Made by a program: the position numbers and the translations under genes. From positions 1 to 35,394 of the forward strand of contig JANXOV010000108.1 in assembly GCA_025357635.1 (NCBI GenBank): 35,394 bases of DNA. The letters run 5' to 3'. Of the stretch, positions 17,290 to 26,525 are shown one piece after another. Origin of the DNA: Pseudomonadota bacterium (lineage in GTDB: Bacteria > Pseudomonadota > Gammaproteobacteria > Steroidobacterales > Steroidobacteraceae). The notes beneath the pieces are model-generated. The model was not told where the DNA came from. It did no database searches and saw nothing but the letters and a program-made list of their open reading frames with translations. How positions within the stretch are numbered: position 1 is the stretch's first letter; every line of letters starts with the position of its first letter.

Positions 17290-17319
17290 AGCATAGCCGC
17301 AAAAGTATGCGCCGCACAA
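17290..17319 (-). promoter_or_regulatory. Candidate phaR promoter
   Basis: On the minus strand, TTGTGC (17319-17314) and TATGCT (17295-17290) are 18 bases apart. The layout copies the phasin promoter: operator dyad over the -35, then TACTTTT, then the -10. The predicted transcription start is near 17283, upstream of both possible phaR start codons. Confidence 0.45.
17308..17316. promoter_or_regulatory. Putative PhaR operator, site 3 (phaR promoter)
   Basis: TGC-GCC-GCA, identical to site 2, preceded on the plus strand by AAAAGTA exactly as at site 1 (AAAAGTATGC shared). It overlaps the candidate phaR -35, consistent with autoregulation. Confidence 0.55.
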
Positions 17320-17362
17320 TAGGACAATCCGCGTTCCTTAAGATCAAATGCGAGCATTTTAT

Positions 17363-17371
17363 TGCGACGCA
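17363..17371. promoter_or_regulatory. Putative PhaR operator, site 4 (upstream of phaE)
   Basis: TGC-GAC-GCA within TTTTATTGCGACGCATA, the near-copy of site 2. It directly follows a weak -10-like TTTTAT (17357-17362, with TTCCTT 17 bases upstream) and lies 27 bases before the phaE ATG, so PhaR bound here could repress phaEC. Confidence 0.5.
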
Positions 17372-17398
17372 TAACACGTTTTGGAGGCATTGAGCGTT

Positions 17399-18097
17399 AT
17401 GACCAATTCAAACGACAAACCGCGCGAGGACCTCGAAGGGGAACTGCATCGCCGCTATTCGCAGGCGTTTGAGCAGTACGCCAATCTGACGCGCGCGTTC
17501 ATGAGCGGCGGGCCCGGCGCCGCCACGCCGGCCGCGCCGCCTGCGGATTTCACCAAGACCTTGAGTGACTGGTTTCAGAATTCTCTGGCCGGCCCGGGCA
17601 CGGATGTGTCGCAGTTCTGGAACCGCTTCACGGGGGCCCAAAGTACGGCGCCCGCTGCGGCCGTTGCATCGCCGCTGGATGCGCTGCTGACCAAGCAGGA
17701 GGCCATTGCGAGGCGCCTGTTCGAACTGGCCGGTCAGTGCCAGCGCCTACAGAGCCAGTTGTCAGCGCATTGGGCCGGCGTCGGACAGTCTGCAGCGTCC
17801 CACTTTTCCGCTGCCATGCCCGGCGCAGCGGCGCAATCACCGCAGCAGATCTACGCGGCGTGGATCGAGAATGCGGAGCAGGCCTACAAACAAGCGGCGC
17901 AGAGCGCCGAGTACGTACAGTTGCTGGCGGCACTCACCAACGCTGCGCACGCGTTCAAGGCGGAGCAGGGCGCGCTGGTGGAGTTGTGGGCAAAGTTTTT
18001 CGATCAGCCGACGCGCACCGAACTGGATGCGTTGAACACGCAGGTGCGGGAGTTGCGCGAGCAGGTGCGTCAGCTGCGCGCGGGCTTGCGCAGTTGA
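17399..18097 (+). CDS. phaE: Class III PHA synthase subunit PhaE
   Basis: 232-residue non-catalytic partner of class III PhaC. The diagnostic region is IYAAWIENAEQAYKQ followed by EYVQLLAALTNA (about 151-185). The C-terminus is a coiled coil, FFDQPTRTELDALNTQV then RELREQVRQLRAG. The N-terminal part is Ala/Pro-rich. It is shorter than the ~350-residue PhaE of purple sulfur bacteria. The ATG at 17399 has GGAGG at 17383-17387, a somewhat long 11-base spacing; a TTG at 17381 is the only alternative. The stop TGA overlaps the TTG start of phaC. Confidence 0.88.
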   Translation: MTNSNDKPREDLEGELHRRYSQAFEQYANLTRAFMSGGPGAATPAAPPADFTKTLSDWFQNSLAGPGTDVSQFWNRFTGAQSTAPAAAVASPLDALLTKQEAIARRLFELAGQCQRLQSQLSAHWAGVGQSAASHFSAAMPGAAAQSPQQIYAAWIENAEQAYKQAAQSAEYVQLLAALTNAAHAFKAEQGALVELWAKFFDQPTRTELDALNTQVRELREQVRQLRAGLRS

Positions 18098-19152
18098 GCG
18101 ACCGGCTGCCGACCGTTGTTGCCGGCATGCCTGACGCGGCGGAGTTGCTGCCAAGCCTGCGTGCGAGTGCGGAAAGGATTTTCGCCACGCACCAGGATGG
18201 CTGCAGCGCTCGCACAGCCGTGTGGCGCGAGGGCAAACGCGTGCTGTATCGCTACGAGGCCTCGCACGCGCGGCACCTGCGCACGCCGCTGTTGATTTGC
18301 TACGCACTCGTCAATCGCCCGTACATGATGGACCTGCAGCCGAATCGATCCTTGATACGCGATCTGCTGGCCGCGGGGATCGACGTCTATCTGATCGACT
18401 GGGGGTATCCGGACGCCGCTGATCGCCTGACGGATATTGATGACTATGTGAACGCCACGCTGGATGACTGCGTCGAGTTCCTCAAAGGCGAGTGCGCGGT
18501 TCCAGCTGTCGATCTGCTGGGCGTTTGCCAGGGCGGTACGCTTGCCCTGTGCTACGCGGCCCTGCACCCGGAAAACGTGAAGAATCTGATCACGATGGTT
18601 ACACCGGTGGATTTCAAGACGCCGGACAACGTGTTGTCGATGTGGGCGCAGGGGGTCGACGTCGAACTCCTGACGCGCTCAGGCAATGTGTCGGGGGAGT
18701 TTCTCAACGCGTTGTTCCTGTCGCTGATGCCGTTCCGGCTCACGCAGCAAAAATATCTGTCTCTTGCCGATTTTGCAAATGACGACTCAGCGCTGGAGCA
18801 TTTCATGCGCATGGAGCACTGGATCTCCGACAGTCCCGATCAGGCCGCTCGCGCCTGCGGCGAGTTCATCACCTGGTTTTTTAAGGAAAACAGACTGATC
18901 GAGGGTGGATTGAGGCTGGGCGGGCGTGAGGTGCGCTTAAGCGACATACACTGCCCGATACTCAATGCCTACGCTCTGAAAGACCATCTCGTTCCGCCCG
19001 GCGCAAGCCGGGCATTGCGCTCGCTCACGGCCAGCACGGATTACAGTGAACTGTGCGTGGACGTAGGGCACATCGGCATGTACGTGAGCAGCAAGGCGAA
19101 ACGCGAAGTTGCCCCGGCGATCGCGCAATGGCTTGCGGCGCGAGATGCGTGA
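18094..19152 (+). CDS. phaC: Class III PHA synthase catalytic subunit PhaC
   Basis: 352-residue alpha/beta-hydrolase that polymerises (R)-3-hydroxyacyl-CoA together with PhaE. The family block RTPLLICYALVNRPYMMDLQ (in parts) precedes YLIDWGYPDAADR. The lipase-like box is GVCQGG with nucleophile C145, then D297 (LKDHLVPP) and H326 (VGHIGMYVS). TMVTPVDFKTPDN and the ~350-residue length are diagnostic of class III. I start at TTG 18094, which overlaps the phaE stop as TTGA. ATG 18127 would remove 11 residues, and an upstream open extension lies inside phaE in another frame. It is convergent with acnA. Confidence 0.93.
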   Translation: MSDRLPTVVAGMPDAAELLPSLRASAERIFATHQDGCSARTAVWREGKRVLYRYEASHARHLRTPLLICYALVNRPYMMDLQPNRSLIRDLLAAGIDVYLIDWGYPDAADRLTDIDDYVNATLDDCVEFLKGECAVPAVDLLGVCQGGTLALCYAALHPENVKNLITMVTPVDFKTPDNVLSMWAQGVDVELLTRSGNVSGEFLNALFLSLMPFRLTQQKYLSLADFANDDSALEHFMRMEHWISDSPDQAARACGEFITWFFKENRLIEGGLRLGGREVRLSDIHCPILNAYALKDHLVPPGASRALRSLTASTDYSELCVDVGHIGMYVSSKAKREVAPAIAQWLAARDA

Positions 19153-19168
19153 TCGCCGGTGCAGCCGG

Positions 19169-21865
19169 TCATGCGGCAGCGCCCGCATGCGCCAATTGAC
19201 GCAACACGTATTGCAGGATGCCGCCGTGCTGGTAGTACTCCAGTTCCTTCGGCGTGTCGATGCGCAGGCGCACATCGAATTCGATGACCTTGCCTGAGTC
19301 CGCCTTGGCCACGACGCGCACCTGCTTGGCCGCGCCGCGGTCCAATCCAACCAATTCGAAGGTTTCCTTGCCGGACAGACCGAGCGACTGCGCATTCTGC
19401 CCATTGACGAACTGAAAGGGCAGAACGCCCATGCCGATCAGATTGGAACGGTGGATACGCTCGAAGCTCTCGGCAATGACCGCCTTGACGCCCAACAGCA
19501 TCGTGCCTTTCGCGGCCCAGTCCCGCGAACTGCCAGTGCCGTACTCCTTGCCGGCGAGAATGATCAGCGGTGTGCCGCTGGCCTTGTACTTGACCGACGC
19601 GTCGTAGATCGATATCGGGTCGCCGCTTGGAATGTGCACTGTCACGCCGCCCTCGGTGCCGGGCGCGAGCAGGTTGCGCAGGCGGATATTGGCAAAGGTG
19701 CCGCGCATCATGACTTCATGGTTGCCGCGGCGCGCGCCGTAGGAATTGAAGTCGACCGGTTGTACGCCTTGCTCCATCAGGTAGCGGGCCGCAGGACTGG
19801 ATTTTGAAATATTCCCGGCAGGGGAGATGTGATCGGTGGTCACCGAGTCCCCCAGCACTGCCAGCACGCGCGCGCCTTTGATATCACCCACTGCGATCGG
19901 CTTCATGGTCATGCCATCGAAGTACGGTGGGTTCTTCACGTAGGTGGAGCGCGCATCCCAGGTGTAGATCTTACCCGCAGGGATCTTGATGCTGCTCCAG
20001 TTGGCATCGCCGGCGAAAACATTCGCGTAGCCCTTCTCGAACATGGCCTTGTCCACGGCGCCGCTCATCACAGTCGCGATCTCGTGTGCGCTCGGCCATA
20101 TGTCGCGAAGGTAGACGGACTTGCCGGACTTGTCTGTTCCAATCGGATCGGTGGTGATGTCGGTGTCCAGTGTGCCCGCCAGCGCATACGCAACCACCAG
20201 CGGCGGCGATGCGAGGAAATTCATCTTGATCTCCGGATGCACGCGGCCTTCGAAATTGCGGTTGCCAGAAAGCACCGAACAGGCGATGACATCGCCCGTT
20301 TTGACGGCATCGGATATCTCGGATTTCAATGGTCCCGAATTGCCGATGCAGGTGGTGCAGCCATAACCCACCGTATAAAAACCCAGCGCCTCGAGATCTT
20401 TCATCAAGCCGGCCTTTTGCAGATAGGCGGTGACCACGCGCGAACCCGGCGCTAGGGATGTCTTCACCCAGGGCTTTGACGACAGTCCGCGTTCATTGGC
20501 TTTGCGCGCCAGCAGTCCCGCGGCGATCAACACGGCCGGATTGGAAGTATTGGTGCAGCTGGTGATGGCGGCGATGAGCACCGCTCCGTCCTTCACCGCG
20601 ACCTGCTTGCCGCCGATGGTGGCTTGAGCCGTGCCCGTGGCTCCTGGATTCTTCTGCGCCCTCTCTTCCGCCATTTTCTTTTGCGCCGCCTGATAGGTAT
20701 TGCGGGCGGTGCGCAGCGGCACGCGGTCTTGAGGACGTTTCGGGCCGGCCAGCGATGGCTCCACGGTGCCGAGGTCGAGTTCGATGACATCGGTGTAGTC
20801 GGCCGCCGGCGCGCCATCGATGCGCCACAGTCCTTGGGCGCGTGCATAGGCTTCCACCAGGGCGATCTGATCGGCCGGACGCCCCGTCAGTTGCAGATAG
20901 CGGATGGTTTCTTCGTCGATGGGAAAGATGCCGCAGGTGGAGCCGAATTCGGGCGCCATGTTGGCGATGGTCGCGCGATCGGCGAGCGGCAGACCCTTCA
21001 AACCATCGCCGAAAAATTCGACGAACTTGTCGACCACGCCCTTCTTGCGCAGGATTTCGGTGACCGTCAGCACGAGATCCGTCGCGGTGGTGCCCGCGGG
21101 CAGGGCGCCCACCAGCTTGAATCCGATCACTTGCGGTATCAGCATGGTGACGGGCTGGCCGAGCATGGCCGCTTCGGCTTCGATGCCGCCGACACCCCAA
21201 CCCAGCACTCCCAGGCCGTTGACCATCGTGGTGTGCGAGTCAGTACCGACGAGAGTGTCGGGATACGCGGTGACCACGCCGTTGACGTTGCTTTCAAATA
21301 CCACACGGGCCAGGTGTTCGATGTTGACCTGATGAACGATGCCCGTGTTCGGCGGAACCACTTTGAAATTGCTGAACGCGGTCTGACCCCAGCGCAGGAA
21401 GCTGTAGCGCTCGCCGTTGCGCTCGAACTCGATGGCATTGTTGCGCTGAAGTGAATCGGCGCCGCCGTATTCATCGACTTGCACGGAGTGATCGATGACC
21501 AGCTCCGCAGGGGCCAGCGGGTTCACCCGCTGCGGATCTCCACCCAGACGAACAATGGCCTCGCGCATCGCAGCAAGATCCACCACACAGGGAACGCCGG
21601 TAAAGTCCTGCATGATCACGCGCGCCGGCGTGAATGCAATTTCATGGCTCGGGACCGCTTTGGGGTCCCATTTGAGCAGGGCCAGAATATCGTCCTTCGT
21701 GACGTTGACGCCGTCTTCGAAACGCAGCAGGTTTTCCAGCAGTATCTTCAGGGAGAAGGGCAGACGGCCGACGTTCAGCTCCTTCAGTGAAGGTAAGCTG
21801 TGATACTGAAACCGGCGACCACCTACTTCGAGTGTCGCGCGCGCCTTGAAGCTGTCCATCGTCAT
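19169..21865 (-). CDS. acnA: Aconitate hydratase A
   Basis: 898-residue 4Fe-4S enzyme isomerising citrate to isocitrate in the TCA and glyoxylate cycles, AcnA/IRP1 type. Cluster ligands are C437 ([10 protein letters not shown]), C503 and C506 ([14 protein letters not shown]). [21 protein letters not shown] (in parts) and the C-terminal swivel domain with [10 protein letters not shown] are present. Length is like E. coli AcnA (891). The start ATG 21865 follows AGGAGG by four bases; ATG 21859 two codons later is also possible. It overlaps the mnmA stop by four bases, so translation is probably coupled. Confidence 0.97.
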   Translation of the reverse strand: MTMDSFKARATLEVGGRRFQYHSLPSLKELNVGRLPFSLKILLENLLRFEDGVNVTKDDILALLKWDPKAVPSHEIAFTPARVIMQDFTGVPCVVDLAAMREAIVRLGGDPQRVNPLAPAELVIDHSVQVDEYGGADSLQRNNAIEFERNGERYSFLRWGQTAFSNFKVVPPNTGIVHQVNIEHLARVVFESNVNGVVTAYPDTLVGTDSHTTMVNGLGVLGWGVGGIEAEAAMLGQPVTMLIPQVIGFKLVGALPAGTTATDLVLTVTEILRKKGVVDKFVEFFGDGLKGLPLADRATIANMAPEFGSTCGIFPIDEETIRYLQLTGRPADQIALVEAYARAQGLWRIDGAPAADYTDVIELDLGTVEPSLAGPKRPQDRVPLRTARNTYQAAQKKMAEERAQKNPGATGTAQATIGGKQVAVKDGAVLIAAITSCTNTSNPAVLIAAGLLARKANERGLSSKPWVKTSLAPGSRVVTAYLQKAGLMKDLEALGFYTVGYGCTTCIGNSGPLKSEISDAVKTGDVIACSVLSGNRNFEGRVHPEIKMNFLASPPLVVAYALAGTLDTDITTDPIGTDKSGKSVYLRDIWPSAHEIATVMSGAVDKAMFEKGYANVFAGDANWSSIKIPAGKIYTWDARSTYVKNPPYFDGMTMKPIAVGDIKGARVLAVLGDSVTTDHISPAGNISKSSPAARYLMEQGVQPVDFNSYGARRGNHEVMMRGTFANIRLRNLLAPGTEGGVTVHIPSGDPISIYDASVKYKASGTPLIILAGKEYGTGSSRDWAAKGTMLLGVKAVIAESFERIHRSNLIGMGVLPFQFVNGQNAQSLGLSGKETFELVGLDRGAAKQVRVVAKADSGKVIEFDVRLRIDTPKELEYYQHGGILQYVLRQLAHAGAAA

Positions 21866-22983
21866 GAAACCTCCTGCAAAAGTCCTTGATTGTAAGTGAT
21901 CGGCCGCTGCAGCGCGCGATCGCCAATGACGCCGCCTCCCAGGCATCGATCGCCTGTGTAAAATACCGCGTACTGTCCCGGGGTGACCGCGCGCGCCGGA
22001 CTGTTGAGACTGACCTGCACCGTACCATCAGCGTGGATCCGAATCCGGCACGGCAGATCCTGCTGCCTGTAGCGCGTTTTCACCGAGCACTCCAATTCGC
22101 GGGCCGCAGGCTGCGTCATCCAGTGCAGATCCAGAACCGTGAAAAGGTCGGACAGCAGCAGCGGGTGATCGTGCGCTTGCACGACGATGAGTGCGTTGCG
22201 GGCCACCTCTTTTGCCGCAACGTACCACGGCGCTTCGCTGCCGCCGCGGCGGCCGCCCAGCCCAATCCCGGAACGCTGACCCAGCGTATAGAAAGCAAGA
22301 CCGCGATGCTCGCCGACAACATTGCCGTCGGCGGACTCGATGGGTCCCGGCGTGGTGTCTAGGTAACGCGCCAGAAAATCTCGAAAGGGACGTTCGCCGA
22401 TGAAACAGATGCCGGTGCTGTCGGGCTTGTCGTGAACGGCAAGGCCATATTCATGCGCAAGCCGGCGCACATCGGCTTTCTGCAGATCGCCGAGCGGAAA
22501 CAGCGTCTGTCGCAACGCCTCGGGTGCGACCGCATGCAGGAAATAGGTCTGGTCCTTGGCAACATCGGCCGCCTTCAGAAGCGCAGGAGCGCCGGCGGAC
22601 TGCTCGAGCCTCGCATAATGCCCCGTTGCGATGCGCTCGGCCCCGAGACGTTGCATGTAGTTCAGACAGACGCCGAACTTGATCTCGCGGTTGCATAGGA
22701 CATCCGGGTTGGGCGTGCGTCCGGCCCGGTACTCCCGAAGGAAAAGCGCGAACACTTGCTCTTTATAGTCGGCAGCAAAGCTGACGCGATGCAACGGAAT
22801 CTTCAATGTATCGCAGATACGGCGCGCATCCTGAAAATCTTGGGCGATGGTGCAATAGGCGTCGTCCTCATCCCAGTTGGACATGAACAAGCCTTGCACG
22901 GCATACCCCTGCCGCTGCAGCAGCAACGCAGCCACGGCGGAGTCGACACCGCCGGAGACACCTACGATCACAGTTTCGGACAT
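21862..22983 (-). CDS. mnmA: tRNA-specific 2-thiouridylase MnmA
   Basis: 373-residue ATP-dependent enzyme that thiolates U34 of tRNA-Lys, -Glu and -Gln using sulfur relayed from IscS/Tus proteins. The PP-loop is [10 protein letters not shown] (8-17). The catalytic cysteines are C97 ([13 protein letters not shown]) and C193 ([13 protein letters not shown]), and [13 protein letters not shown] and KDQTYFLH are also conserved. The ATG at 22983 is preceded by a perfect TATAAT only six bases upstream. It is upstream of and overlapping acnA, and downstream of the gene at 23043 and purB. Confidence 0.97.
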   Translation of the reverse strand: MSETVIVGVSGGVDSAVAALLLQRQGYAVQGLFMSNWDEDDAYCTIAQDFQDARRICDTLKIPLHRVSFAADYKEQVFALFLREYRAGRTPNPDVLCNREIKFGVCLNYMQRLGAERIATGHYARLEQSAGAPALLKAADVAKDQTYFLHAVAPEALRQTLFPLGDLQKADVRRLAHEYGLAVHDKPDSTGICFIGERPFRDFLARYLDTTPGPIESADGNVVGEHRGLAFYTLGQRSGIGLGGRRGGSEAPWYVAAKEVARNALIVVQAHDHPLLLSDLFTVLDLHWMTQPAARELECSVKTRYRQQDLPCRIRIHADGTVQVSLNSPARAVTPGQYAVFYTGDRCLGGGVIGDRALQRPITYNQGLLQEVS

Positions 22984-22989
22984 CGGCGC

Positions 22990-23010
22990 ATTATAGCGGG
23001 CTTGGCCCGC
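22990..23010 (-). promoter_or_regulatory. Candidate mnmA promoter (-10 TATAAT) with adjacent inverted repeat
   Basis: On the minus strand a perfect TATAAT (22995-22990) ends six bases before the mnmA ATG. Directly upstream is a 6-base inverted repeat GCGGGC-CAA-GCCCGC (23010-22996), which could be an operator or the terminator stem of the gene at 23043. No good -35 is visible. If the -10 is real, transcription would start about at the ATG and the mRNA would be leaderless. Confidence 0.45.
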
Positions 23011-23042
23011 CCATTCGCGTCGACGCTGCGGGAACGGGCCGG

Positions 23043-23588
23043 TTACACCTGCATCTGGCGAAGCTGCGCGTCGGGAGCGCTGGCTTGCCAGACTTCATCG
23101 AAGAAATTCAGATACCGGCGCGCAACGGCCGGATCATTCATGTCGGAAATGCCGTCCCAGCGCGAGGCCTGCAGGCGGTATACGGTGGCTTTATCGTCTG
23201 CGATGATGAATGCACCGGCACTGCCCGGGTTCTGCGAGTTGATGGATCGCATATCGATGCAGCTCGTCAGCCGCCGCGCCAGAATTAAAAAGCGGTTGTT
23301 ATCGACGACGGCGCGAGACGGATCGGCCAGCAGCACACGCACTTTGGCATAGGAGCGCGCTAGAACCAGCCGTTTGATCGCTTCAAGAAACGGCTCTTCC
23401 CCGTACACCAAGGGTTCCAGGTCCTGGGTGTAGATGGACAGCTGGCGTTGCGCCGATTTCGCCACGGCCAGACTCGCCTCACGAACCTCAGCCAGGGTGG
23501 TGAGAATCGAGCGCGTACTGGGCACCGGCTCACCGTGGGTGGCGGGCCTGGGCTCCGTCGAGTTGGGTTGACGGTCCGTGATCGCCAT
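23043..23588 (-). CDS. Uncharacterised protein between purB and mnmA (probably DUF7931-like)
   Basis: 181-residue cytoplasmic protein with no signal peptide or membrane segment. After a Pro-rich N-terminus (PNSTEPRPATHGEPVPS) there is a stretch SAQRQLSIYTQDLEPLVY and LARSYAKVRVLLADPSRAV, an arrangement that recalls phospholipase D-like folds without an HKD motif. FIIADDKATVYRL follows. I believe it belongs to the gammaproteobacterial DUF7931 group, but only by memory of its pattern. It occupies the position where E. coli has hflD, yet shows no HflD resemblance. Confidence 0.75.
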   Translation of the reverse strand: MAITDRQPNSTEPRPATHGEPVPSTRSILTTLAEVREASLAVAKSAQRQLSIYTQDLEPLVYGEEPFLEAIKRLVLARSYAKVRVLLADPSRAVVDNNRFLILARRLTSCIDMRSINSQNPGSAGAFIIADDKATVYRLQASRWDGISDMNDPAVARRYLNFFDEVWQASAPDAQLRQMQV

Positions 23589-23660
23589 GCTGCCTCAAAT
23601 GGGTTGACATTTTGCGAACTCGATCATATCCGCTGCACCCAAAAGGCCTTGCCAACTGCG

Positions 23661-25031
23661 TCACGTTTCACCGCGTGCAAGACGCGGAGCGAGCCCTACA
23701 TAGCTGGCGGGCGTCATTTCGAGCAATCGGCGCTTGTCCGCTTCGGGCAGGTCAAGCGACCGGATGAAGGCATGGAGGGCCTCCTGATCGATGGTTTGCC
23801 CACGGCTGAATGCCTTTAGCCGGTCGTAACCATCCGCGATGCCGTTCGCCCGCATGACGGTTTGAACCGCTTCGCCCAGCACCTCCCAGGCGCGGCTCAA
23901 ATCGCCGGCCAGCCTGGCCTGATCCAGCTCGATCTTTCCCAGACCCTTGCTCAGGGACTCAAGACCGAGCAGCGCGTGCCCCAGCGCAACGCCCAGATTT
24001 CTCAATACCGTGGAATCGGAGAGGTCGCGCTGCCAGCGCGAAATCGGCAGCTTCTGCGCAAAATGATTCAGCAACGCATTGGCGATACCGAAGTTGCCTT
24101 CCGCATTCTCGAAATCGATGGGGTTGATCTTGTGCGGCATGGTCGAGGAGCCGACCTCGTCCGCCACGGCCCGCTGCTTGAAGTAGCCGATCGAAATGTA
24201 GCTCCAAACATCGCGTGAAAGGTCCAGCAGCACGGTGTCGATGCGCACGAGTGCGTGACAATATTCGGCGATCCAATCGTGCGGCTCGATCTGCGTCGTG
24301 TGGGCGTTGTGGACCAGACCCAGCGATGCGACGAAATCGGCGCTGATCTTCTCCCACGGCAGCGCCGGCAGCGCCGCCACGTGCGCGTTGAAATTGCCGA
24401 CCGCGCCGTTCATCTTGCCCAGTATTGCAACCTCTTGCAGGCGATGAGTCTGCGAACGCAGGCGCGCCGCGACATTGGCGAATTCCTTGCCGACAGTCGT
24501 TGGACTGGCCGTCTGACCATGCGTGCGCGACAGCATGGAGATGTCGGCGTATTGTCTGGCGCAGGCATCGAGAGTCCCGTTCAGGCGCAGCAGCTGCGGC
24601 ATCAGCACCGCTGCGCGCGCCTCGGTCATCATCAGCGCATAGGCCAGGTTGTTGATGTCCTCTGAGGTGCAGCCGAAATGGATCCACTCCAATTGCGCGT
24701 CGGACATCCGCCTGGATTTGAGCTCGGCGCGCAGCCAGTATTCCACCGCCTTGACGTCGTGGTTGGTCCTGGCCTCAATCTCCTTGATGGCCGCAACGTC
24801 AGTCGCCGCCGGATCGCGCGCCATTTGCGCAAGCCATTCGCCGGCGGCGGGTGGCAAGCTGCTGTAGGCCTCACGCGCCGCCGTTTTCGCCAGCGCGTTG
24901 AGCCAGGCGCATTCCACCCGTACGCGTGCGCGCATCAGGCCCGCTTCGCTGAATATCGTCCGCAGGGCATCCACTTTTCGGCTGTAGCGTCCGTCCAGGG
25001 GAGACAGTGCATCGATTGGATTCATCGGCAT
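23661..25031 (-). CDS. purB: Adenylosuccinate lyase
   Basis: 456-residue enzyme of the fumarase/aspartase superfamily that cleaves SAICAR and adenylosuccinate in purine synthesis, releasing fumarate. The N-terminus IDALSPLDGRYS is the E. coli PurB type. TNHDVKAVEYWL, HFGCTSEDINNLAYA and the signature SSTMPHKINPIDFENAEGN are present. The ATG at 25031 gives exactly the E. coli length (456); ATG 25025 is possible, and an upstream TTG adds unrelated residues. It is divergent from fumC, whose product uses fumarate. Confidence 0.97.
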   Translation of the reverse strand: MPMNPIDALSPLDGRYSRKVDALRTIFSEAGLMRARVRVECAWLNALAKTAAREAYSSLPPAAGEWLAQMARDPAATDVAAIKEIEARTNHDVKAVEYWLRAELKSRRMSDAQLEWIHFGCTSEDINNLAYALMMTEARAAVLMPQLLRLNGTLDACARQYADISMLSRTHGQTASPTTVGKEFANVAARLRSQTHRLQEVAILGKMNGAVGNFNAHVAALPALPWEKISADFVASLGLVHNAHTTQIEPHDWIAEYCHALVRIDTVLLDLSRDVWSYISIGYFKQRAVADEVGSSTMPHKINPIDFENAEGNFGIANALLNHFAQKLPISRWQRDLSDSTVLRNLGVALGHALLGLESLSKGLGKIELDQARLAGDLSRAWEVLGEAVQTVMRANGIADGYDRLKAFSRGQTIDQEALHAFIRSLDLPEADKRRLLEMTPASYVGLAPRLARGET

Positions 25032-25094
25032 CTTAGGTGATCTGCCACGAAGTGTTAGAATCAACCATATTACCGAATATTGCGACTAAAACTA
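25032..25094. promoter_or_regulatory. Divergent purB/fumC promoter region
   Basis: Sixty-three AT-richer bases separate two divergent starts. TAGAAT (25056-25061) is a possible -10 toward fumC. TAATAT on the minus strand (25072-25067) is a possible -10 toward purB. The -35 matches are poor on both sides, so exact start points are uncertain. Confidence 0.4.
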
Positions 25095-26525
25095 ATGGAC
25101 AGCGGTGAGAGCAGGTCTGAACCGGTGCGCCACGCCATGCGCCTCGAGCGAGACAGCATGGGCGAGCTCGAGGTGCCGCGCGAGGCCTCGTGGGGTGCGC
25201 AGACCCAGCGCGCCTTGCAGAACTTCCCACCCAGCGGGCTGCGAATGCCTGCCCCGCTCGTGCACGCACTGGGCTTGATCAAGGCGGCGGCAGCGCTGAC
25301 CAATCGTGAACTGGGCGATTTGCCGGCCGATACCGCCGTGGCCATTCACGACGCCGGGATGCGCGTCGCGCGCGGCGAACTCGATGCGCAGTTTCCGCTG
25401 GACTTGTTTCAGACAGGCTCCGGCACCAGCACCAACATGAACCTCAATGAGGTGATCGCGTTCGAAGCCTCCCGCGCCCTTGGCAAGCCCGTGGGCGCGA
25501 ATGACGATGTGAACATGAGCCAGAGCAGTAACGACGTCATTCCCACGGCAATACATTTGTCGGCAGCCTTGATGCTGCGTACTGACCTGGCGCCAGCACT
25601 AGAGCATCTGTCGGCTTCTCTCGGCGCACGCGCCGTCGAGTTCGCGAACCTCGCCAAGACCGGACGCACGCATCTCATGGATGCAATGCCCATCACCCTG
25701 GGCCAGGAGATCAGCGGCTGGAAGGCACAGATCGACGCGGCGCGCGAGCGCCTGCTGGCGGTGGAGCCGCGGCTGCACGCGCTGGCGCAGGGCGGTACCG
25801 CCGTCGGCACGGGCATCAATGCCCGCCCGGGTTTTGCGCCGGCATTTGCACGCATCTTGAGTTCCATGTGCGCTTTGATGCTATCGCCGAGCGCCAATTA
25901 TTTCGCGGCTCTGAGCAGTCAGGATACGGCGGTGGAGCTGTCGGGCCAGCTCAAAGTACTGGCGGTAGCCCTGATGAAGATCTGCAATGATTTGCGTTGG
26001 ATGAACAGCGGCCCGCAGTCCGGATTGGGAGAAATCGCATTGCCCGCGCTGCAGCCGGGCAGCAGCATCATGCCGGGCAAGGTCAACCCCGTCATCCCGG
26101 AGGCTGTCTGCATGATGGCAGCGCAAGTCATCGGCAACGATGCCGCCATCACCATAGCGGGACAGTCAGGCAACTTTCAGCTCAACGTGATGCTGCCCCT
26201 GGTGGCTCACAATCTGCTGCAAAGCCTGCATTTGATGGGCGTTGGCGCACGCACTCTGGCTGACCGGGCCATCGCCGGCTTTACCGTGAACGCCGGCCGG
26301 ATCGAGGCGGACCTGGCGCGCAATCCCATTCTGGTCACCGCACTGAATCCTCTCATCGGCTATGAACGGGGCGCAGCCATTGCAAAACGCGCCAACGCCG
26401 AACACAGGGGCATTGTGGACATGGCGGCGGAAATGACCGGACTGAGTCACTCGGAACTTGCCGAAGCCCTGAACCCCTTGAGCCTCACCGTGGGTGGAGT
26501 CAAAGGAAAGGCGATCCCGAGTTGA
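25095..26525 (+). CDS. fumC: Fumarate hydratase, class II
   Basis: 476-residue iron-independent fumarase interconverting fumarate and malate. Residue blocks include RDSMGELEVP, WGAQTQRALQNF, GSGTSTNMNLNEV, SQSSNDVIPTAIHL, GRTHLMDAMPITLGQEISGW (His of the B site) and the mobile loop GSSIMPGKVNPVIPE. The His in GRTH favours fumarase over aspartase, although NPVIPE also occurs in aspartases. The start at ATG 25095 is preferred over TTG 25080; ATG 25137 (MRLERDSMG) would match the usual family N-terminus more closely. The next gene begins within its stop codon. Confidence 0.9.
   Translation: MDSGESRSEPVRHAMRLERDSMGELEVPREASWGAQTQRALQNFPPSGLRMPAPLVHALGLIKAAAALTNRELGDLPADTAVAIHDAGMRVARGELDAQFPLDLFQTGSGTSTNMNLNEVIAFEASRALGKPVGANDDVNMSQSSNDVIPTAIHLSAALMLRTDLAPALEHLSASLGARAVEFANLAKTGRTHLMDAMPITLGQEISGWKAQIDAARERLLAVEPRLHALAQGGTAVGTGINARPGFAPAFARILSSMCALMLSPSANYFAALSSQDTAVELSGQLKVLAVALMKICNDLRWMNSGPQSGLGEIALPALQPGSSIMPGKVNPVIPEAVCMMAAQVIGNDAAITIAGQSGNFQLNVMLPLVAHNLLQSLHLMGVGARTLADRAIAGFTVNAGRIEADLARNPILVTALNPLIGYERGAAIAKRANAEHRGIVDMAAEMTGLSHSELAEALNPLSLTVGGVKGKAIPS

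Noticed and set aside
17737-18093. Open N-terminal extension of the class III phaC
   Set aside because: It lies in another frame inside phaE; PhaC family homology starts only after the phaE stop, so TTG 18094 is preferred.
20624-21454. Long plus-strand open frame inside acnA
   Set aside because: It is fully antisense to well-conserved aconitase sequence and low in recognisable motifs.
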